A stretch of 55,394 nucleotides of DNA from Caldilineaceae bacterium (lineage in GTDB: Bacteria > Chloroflexota > Anaerolineae > Caldilineales > Caldilineaceae). Made by a program: the position numbers and the translations under genes. This document shows, one piece after another, positions 52,965 to 55,394 of this stretch (the first letter of the stretch is position 1; each line of letters opens with the position of its first letter). The notes under the pieces are model-generated. The model was not told where the DNA came from. It searched no databases and worked only from the letters and a program-made list of their open reading frames with translations. The stretch is taken from positions 1-55,394 of the forward strand of contig WTGY01000088.1 in the NCBI GenBank assembly GCA_011523365.1, read 5' to 3'.

Positions 52965-53003
52965 CGCGAAGGGACGCGAAGGGAACGAGGCGCGTAATGG
53001 GTA
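52965..53003 (+). repeat. Short 10-bp-period repeat
   Basis: TTACGCGAAG, GGACGCGAAG, GGAACGAGGC follow one another at 10-bp spacing in the gap between the propeller and dehydrogenase genes. The period matches the decamer arrays elsewhere in the window, but no flanking boxes are present. Confidence 0.5.
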
Positions 53004-53085
53004 CTTTGGTGTGACTGCGCGGTCCTCTTCGGATTGGCGACATGTTGCTCAAGCAAATCGCTGGTGTGAAAGACTTCAACGGGCG

Positions 53086-54144
53086 TTAATCGTCCCAGGC
53101 CTTGACGGCGATCTTGATGACTTGCTCGTCGCCGAGGCGGTAGGTGCCGTCGAGGGCGTGGAAGCCGTCGCCTACGCGGTCGAGGGGCAGTTTGTGGCTG
53201 ACCATTTCGCCGTAGGGGAATTCGTTTTTCTCGAGAATGGGCAGGCCGCGCACGAAATGCTCGTAGGTGCTGCCCCAGACGGCCTCGAAGGTCAGATTCT
53301 TGCGCATGAGGAGCTGGTTGATGTTGAAGTCGATGGAGCCCATGTCGACGAAGTGGCCGACTTCGACGTAGGTGCCGCTGTGGCGCAGGTAGCCCAGTCC
53401 TTCGGGCGTGGCGGCGAGGAAGCCGGAGCATTCGAAGACGATGTCGGCGCCGCGCTTGAGCGGTGTGTGCCAGTAGACCTGCTCGGTGCGCTCTTCGACG
53501 CTGGTGACTTCCTCGATGTTGATGGTTACGTCGGCGCCGAACTCTTTTGCGAGTTCAAGGCGTCTGGCGGGGCCGCCGACGACGATGATGTTGGCGGCGC
53601 CCATCTGTTTGGCGCATAGGAGGGTTACGAGGCCGATGGCGCCGCTGCCCTGGACGACGACAGTATCGCCGAGCTGTACTTTGCCGCGCATGGCGGCGTG
53701 GACGCCGATGGTGTAGGGCTCGGTGAGCACGGCTACTTCGGGCGGGCAGTCGGTTTTAAGCAAGCAGGTATTTTCGAAGCCGAGATAGATGTAGTCGGCG
53801 AAACCGCCGTAGAAATGGGGGGCGACGTCGGGCGTGTCGTAGAAGCCGTAAGCGCCGTAGCCGCCTGTGCCGGGGGAGAAGATGACGCGGTCGCCTTCCT
53901 CGAGGGGGCGGCCGATATAGTCTTTGGCTCCGCCGGCGCCGATAGCCTCGATAACGCCGACGTTTTCGTGGCCGAGGACGACTTCGCTCTGGAAGCCGTT
54001 CTGCCACATGTGGAGGTCGGTGCCGCAGATACCGGCGAGCTCCTGGCGGAGGAGCACTTTACCGGGTTCGGGGTCGAGTACGGGGTATTCGCGGATCTCG
54101 AAGTCCTGTCCTTGGGCGATGACCGCCCGACCGGTTTTTGCCAT
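53086..54144 (-). CDS. Zinc-type medium-chain dehydrogenase/reductase
   Basis: The 352-residue MDR protein has GICGTDLH with Cys40, GHENVG with His59-Glu60 for the catalytic zinc, and a Rossmann segment VVVQGSGAIGLVTLLCAKQM with GPARRLELAKEFGAD. The structural-zinc lobe that normally carries four Cys (about 90-115) here reads SPGTGGYGAYGFYDTPDV without any Cys, so the structural zinc is absent. AGGAG eight bases before ATG 54144 fixes the start. Probably an alcohol or polyol dehydrogenase. Confidence 0.9.
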   Translation of the reverse strand: MAKTGRAVIAQGQDFEIREYPVLDPEPGKVLLRQELAGICGTDLHMWQNGFQSEVVLGHENVGVIEAIGAGGAKDYIGRPLEEGDRVIFSPGTGGYGAYGFYDTPDVAPHFYGGFADYIYLGFENTCLLKTDCPPEVAVLTEPYTIGVHAAMRGKVQLGDTVVVQGSGAIGLVTLLCAKQMGAANIIVVGGPARRLELAKEFGADVTINIEEVTSVEERTEQVYWHTPLKRGADIVFECSGFLAATPEGLGYLRHSGTYVEVGHFVDMGSIDFNINQLLMRKNLTFEAVWGSTYEHFVRGLPILEKNEFPYGEMVSHKLPLDRVGDGFHALDGTYRLGDEQVIKIAVKAWDD

Positions 54145-54476
54145 GGTATTTTCTCCTGCTGTCGGGTGCTTGAGTTCAGGTAGCCTTGTTTTTGCCTCCG
54201 CTGTTTTGGAGCGGCGGGGCCAAGGAGGTCATAGGAGGTATTGAGATATGAAAGCTGGACAGATTGTTGCCCAGGCACCTACCGGGAGGGACGGTGCCCC
54301 AGGAATGGGGCTAAGTATACTACAGCCATTGGGCGAGCGATAGTCCCTTGCGGGTGTTGTACAGGGCGGTGGCGGCGGACGGTGGGGACGGTGTCGAGGC
54401 GGGCTCACAGGTGGCGGGGCGCTTCTTGGTTACAGATGAAAAGTGGGTCGTAGCAGCCGCGGTCGGGGGGGTGGGA
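54145..54476. other. Intergenic region before the HEPN/MNT pair
   Basis: No gene is visible. An inverted repeat GGCACC/GGTGCC (about 54274-54298) is the only local structure; it could end transcription of the HEPN gene but lacks a T-run. Confidence 0.4.
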
Positions 54477-54863
54477 CTAGAGCTGGCTCTTCACAAAGGT
54501 TGCGACTTCCTCGGCAAGTCTAATTGCCTCCCAAGCCTCTTCTTCGTTGGGATCTACGAAGATTTCCAGCGGATAGCGTACTCCTGCGCCGTACCTGCCC
54601 AAAGTCTCGGCCGCCAGTTTCAGTTGGCTGAAAGCCGGGTGACTTTGCGCGCACTCCTGTGTCAGATAGAAGAGATCATGGACCATATTGAGGCTATGTG
54701 ATGAGGAGACCAGGAATCCTTTCAGGTACTTTTCGGCACATTGTTGAGCGTGATAGCAGGCCATTTCGGGAATCGGGTCGCCGGGCAGCATGGCACGTCG
54801 GGCCATCTCCAGATCCTGTTCTGCTTTTTTGAACCAGTCCTGTTCAGGATGCCGCTCGTTCAT
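54477..54863 (-). CDS. HEPN-domain protein
   Basis: The 128-residue helical protein has the HEPN pattern DWFKKAEQDLEMARRA, ACYHAQQCAEKYLKGFLV and a C-terminal GVRYPLE with EEEAWEAIRLAEEV (PF05168). The R-x4-H-x-Y RNase motif of HepT toxins is not present; RYPLEIF occupies that site. It overlaps the upstream nucleotidyltransferase gene by 20 bp, the usual MNT-HEPN pairing. Toxin activity is therefore uncertain. Confidence 0.87.
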   Translation of the reverse strand: MNERHPEQDWFKKAEQDLEMARRAMLPGDPIPEMACYHAQQCAEKYLKGFLVSSSHSLNMVHDLFYLTQECAQSHPAFSQLKLAAETLGRYGAGVRYPLEIFVDPNEEEAWEAIRLAEEVATFVKSQL

Positions 54864-55182
54864 ACAGGATTTCCTGGGATTCGAGAGCCGTGTTTACAAA
54901 GGAGTAAGGGTTGTTGCGCTGCTCTGCCAAGCGGTCATGCGTGGTGACGAGGACATCGACGGGCAGAATGAACTGCTCCGCAATCGCAGCGCGAATGGGA
55001 TTGTCCCGTTTGGGCCAGTCGTCGAGGGATTTGAGGACGACGAGGAGGTCGACGTCGCTGTGGGAGCCGGCGTTGCCGCGGGCGTGGCTGCCGAAGAGGA
55101 TGATCTGCTCCGGGTCGAATTTTTGGGCGATCAACTGAGCAACGGCCTGAATTGTTTCCCTGTCGATGGAGACTTTGGTCAC
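54844..55182 (-). CDS. Minimal nucleotidyltransferase (MNT/MntA-type)
   Basis: The 112-residue protein has the pol-beta nucleotidyltransferase motif FGSHARG (30-36) followed by SDVDLLV (Asp43, Asp45), and a third acidic site in LPVDVLV. The start is GTG 55182. MntA-type enzymes transfer AMP to partner HEPN proteins and neutralise them in toxin-antitoxin pairs. Here the nucleotidyltransferase is upstream and overlaps the HEPN gene, consistent with co-translation. Confidence 0.88.
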   Translation of the reverse strand: MTKVSIDRETIQAVAQLIAQKFDPEQIILFGSHARGNAGSHSDVDLLVVLKSLDDWPKRDNPIRAAIAEQFILPVDVLVTTHDRLAEQRNNPYSFVNTALESQEILYERAAS

Positions 55183-55394
55183 TTGTTGGATACCCTGTTG
55201 CGAATGTTCTGTTGTGAACCTGACGGAATCGAGCGGTCAAGAGTCAGGTGCATTTTAGCGGATTTCGCGTGCGGGGCGAAGTTGCCCGCAGACGGTTACG
55301 TTCTTGTCTGATTTTTGCGGTTGGCCTGCCGGGATTTGGCAGGGAAGATTTGCGGGTATGGAATCGAATTTCTGAGCGTATCAGGGGAAGGGGG

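Noticed and set aside
52041..52997. 318-codon plus-strand Val/Gly/Asp-rich open frame
   Set aside because: It is the exact antisense shadow of the NHL propeller gene, created by its GC-rich codon usage.

Overview
The window is a GC-rich bacterial chromosome segment, by gene content most likely from an uncultivated member of the Chloroflexota (Caldilineae/Anaerolineae-like). This is an inference. It rests on several Tat-type lipoprotein binding proteins, a LipM-type octanoyltransferase, F420/LLM-type oxidoreductases, enolase-superfamily and Gfo/Idh/MocA sugar-acid enzymes, and IS-derived, repeat-rich intergenic zones. No rRNA, tRNA or CRISPR array was seen.

Layout. 0-5 kb: an XRE/MmyB-type regulator with a candidate palindromic operator, a tandem pair of paralogous exported proteins (one a lipoprotein, one whose lipobox Cys is Phe), and a GT39 membrane glycosyltransferase. 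5-8.3 kb: a tight operon of ADP-ribosylglycohydrolase, DUF1907 metal hydrolase and an enolase-superfamily enzyme. 8.3-9.6 kb: a membrane protein that matches the vertebrate ANKH (progressive ankylosis) family closely. 9.6-11 kb: a gene-free zone with an ISAs1 transposase remnant and at least three copies of an unfamiliar interspersed element built around a 10-bp-period tandem array. 11-21.8 kb: GH13_20 amylase, lipid kinase, an unknown membrane protein, argF, the c-di-AMP pair cdaA-cdaR, der, an M28/glutaminyl-cyclase-like peptidase and lgt. 21.9-25.7 kb (minus strand): DUF503, lipM, a YgfZ/GcvT-like protein and an esterase lipoprotein. 26-30 kb: LLM oxidoreductase, Gfo/Idh/MocA dehydrogenase, SMP-30 lactonase and a DUF4349 lipoprotein. 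30-33.7 kb: a sugar ABC importer without its own ATPase. 33.7-35.7 kb: a second gene-free zone with a second ISAs1 remnant, more decamer-array elements in the opposite orientation, and a two-hairpin repeat. 35.7-40.7 kb: aldo/keto reductase, DUF488, an aspartic protease split by an in-frame stop beside its small partner, gamma-glutamyltransferase, and a NYN nuclease fused to a cold-shock-like domain. 41.3-45.9 kb: a TRAP transporter with two paralogous DctP proteins. 46-52 kb (minus strand): SDR, TIM-barrel isomerase, ferredoxin, and a glycerate kinase translationally coupled to an RloA-RloB (AbiL-like) pair. 52-55.2 kb: NHL propeller protein, medium-chain dehydrogenase and an MNT/HEPN pair.

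The coherent theme is uptake (ABC and TRAP) and oxidation of sugars and sugar acids (GH13, enolase superfamily, Gfo/Idh/MocA, SMP-30, AKR, SDR, glycerate kinase), interrupted by a conserved housekeeping block. The most unusual signals are the decamer-array element family (about 10.2-10.9 and 34.4-35.0 kb), a covarying two-hairpin repeat (window start, 35.4 and 41.0 kb), the bacterial ANKH homologue, the NYN-cold-shock fusion, and the glycerate kinase-RloAB coupling.
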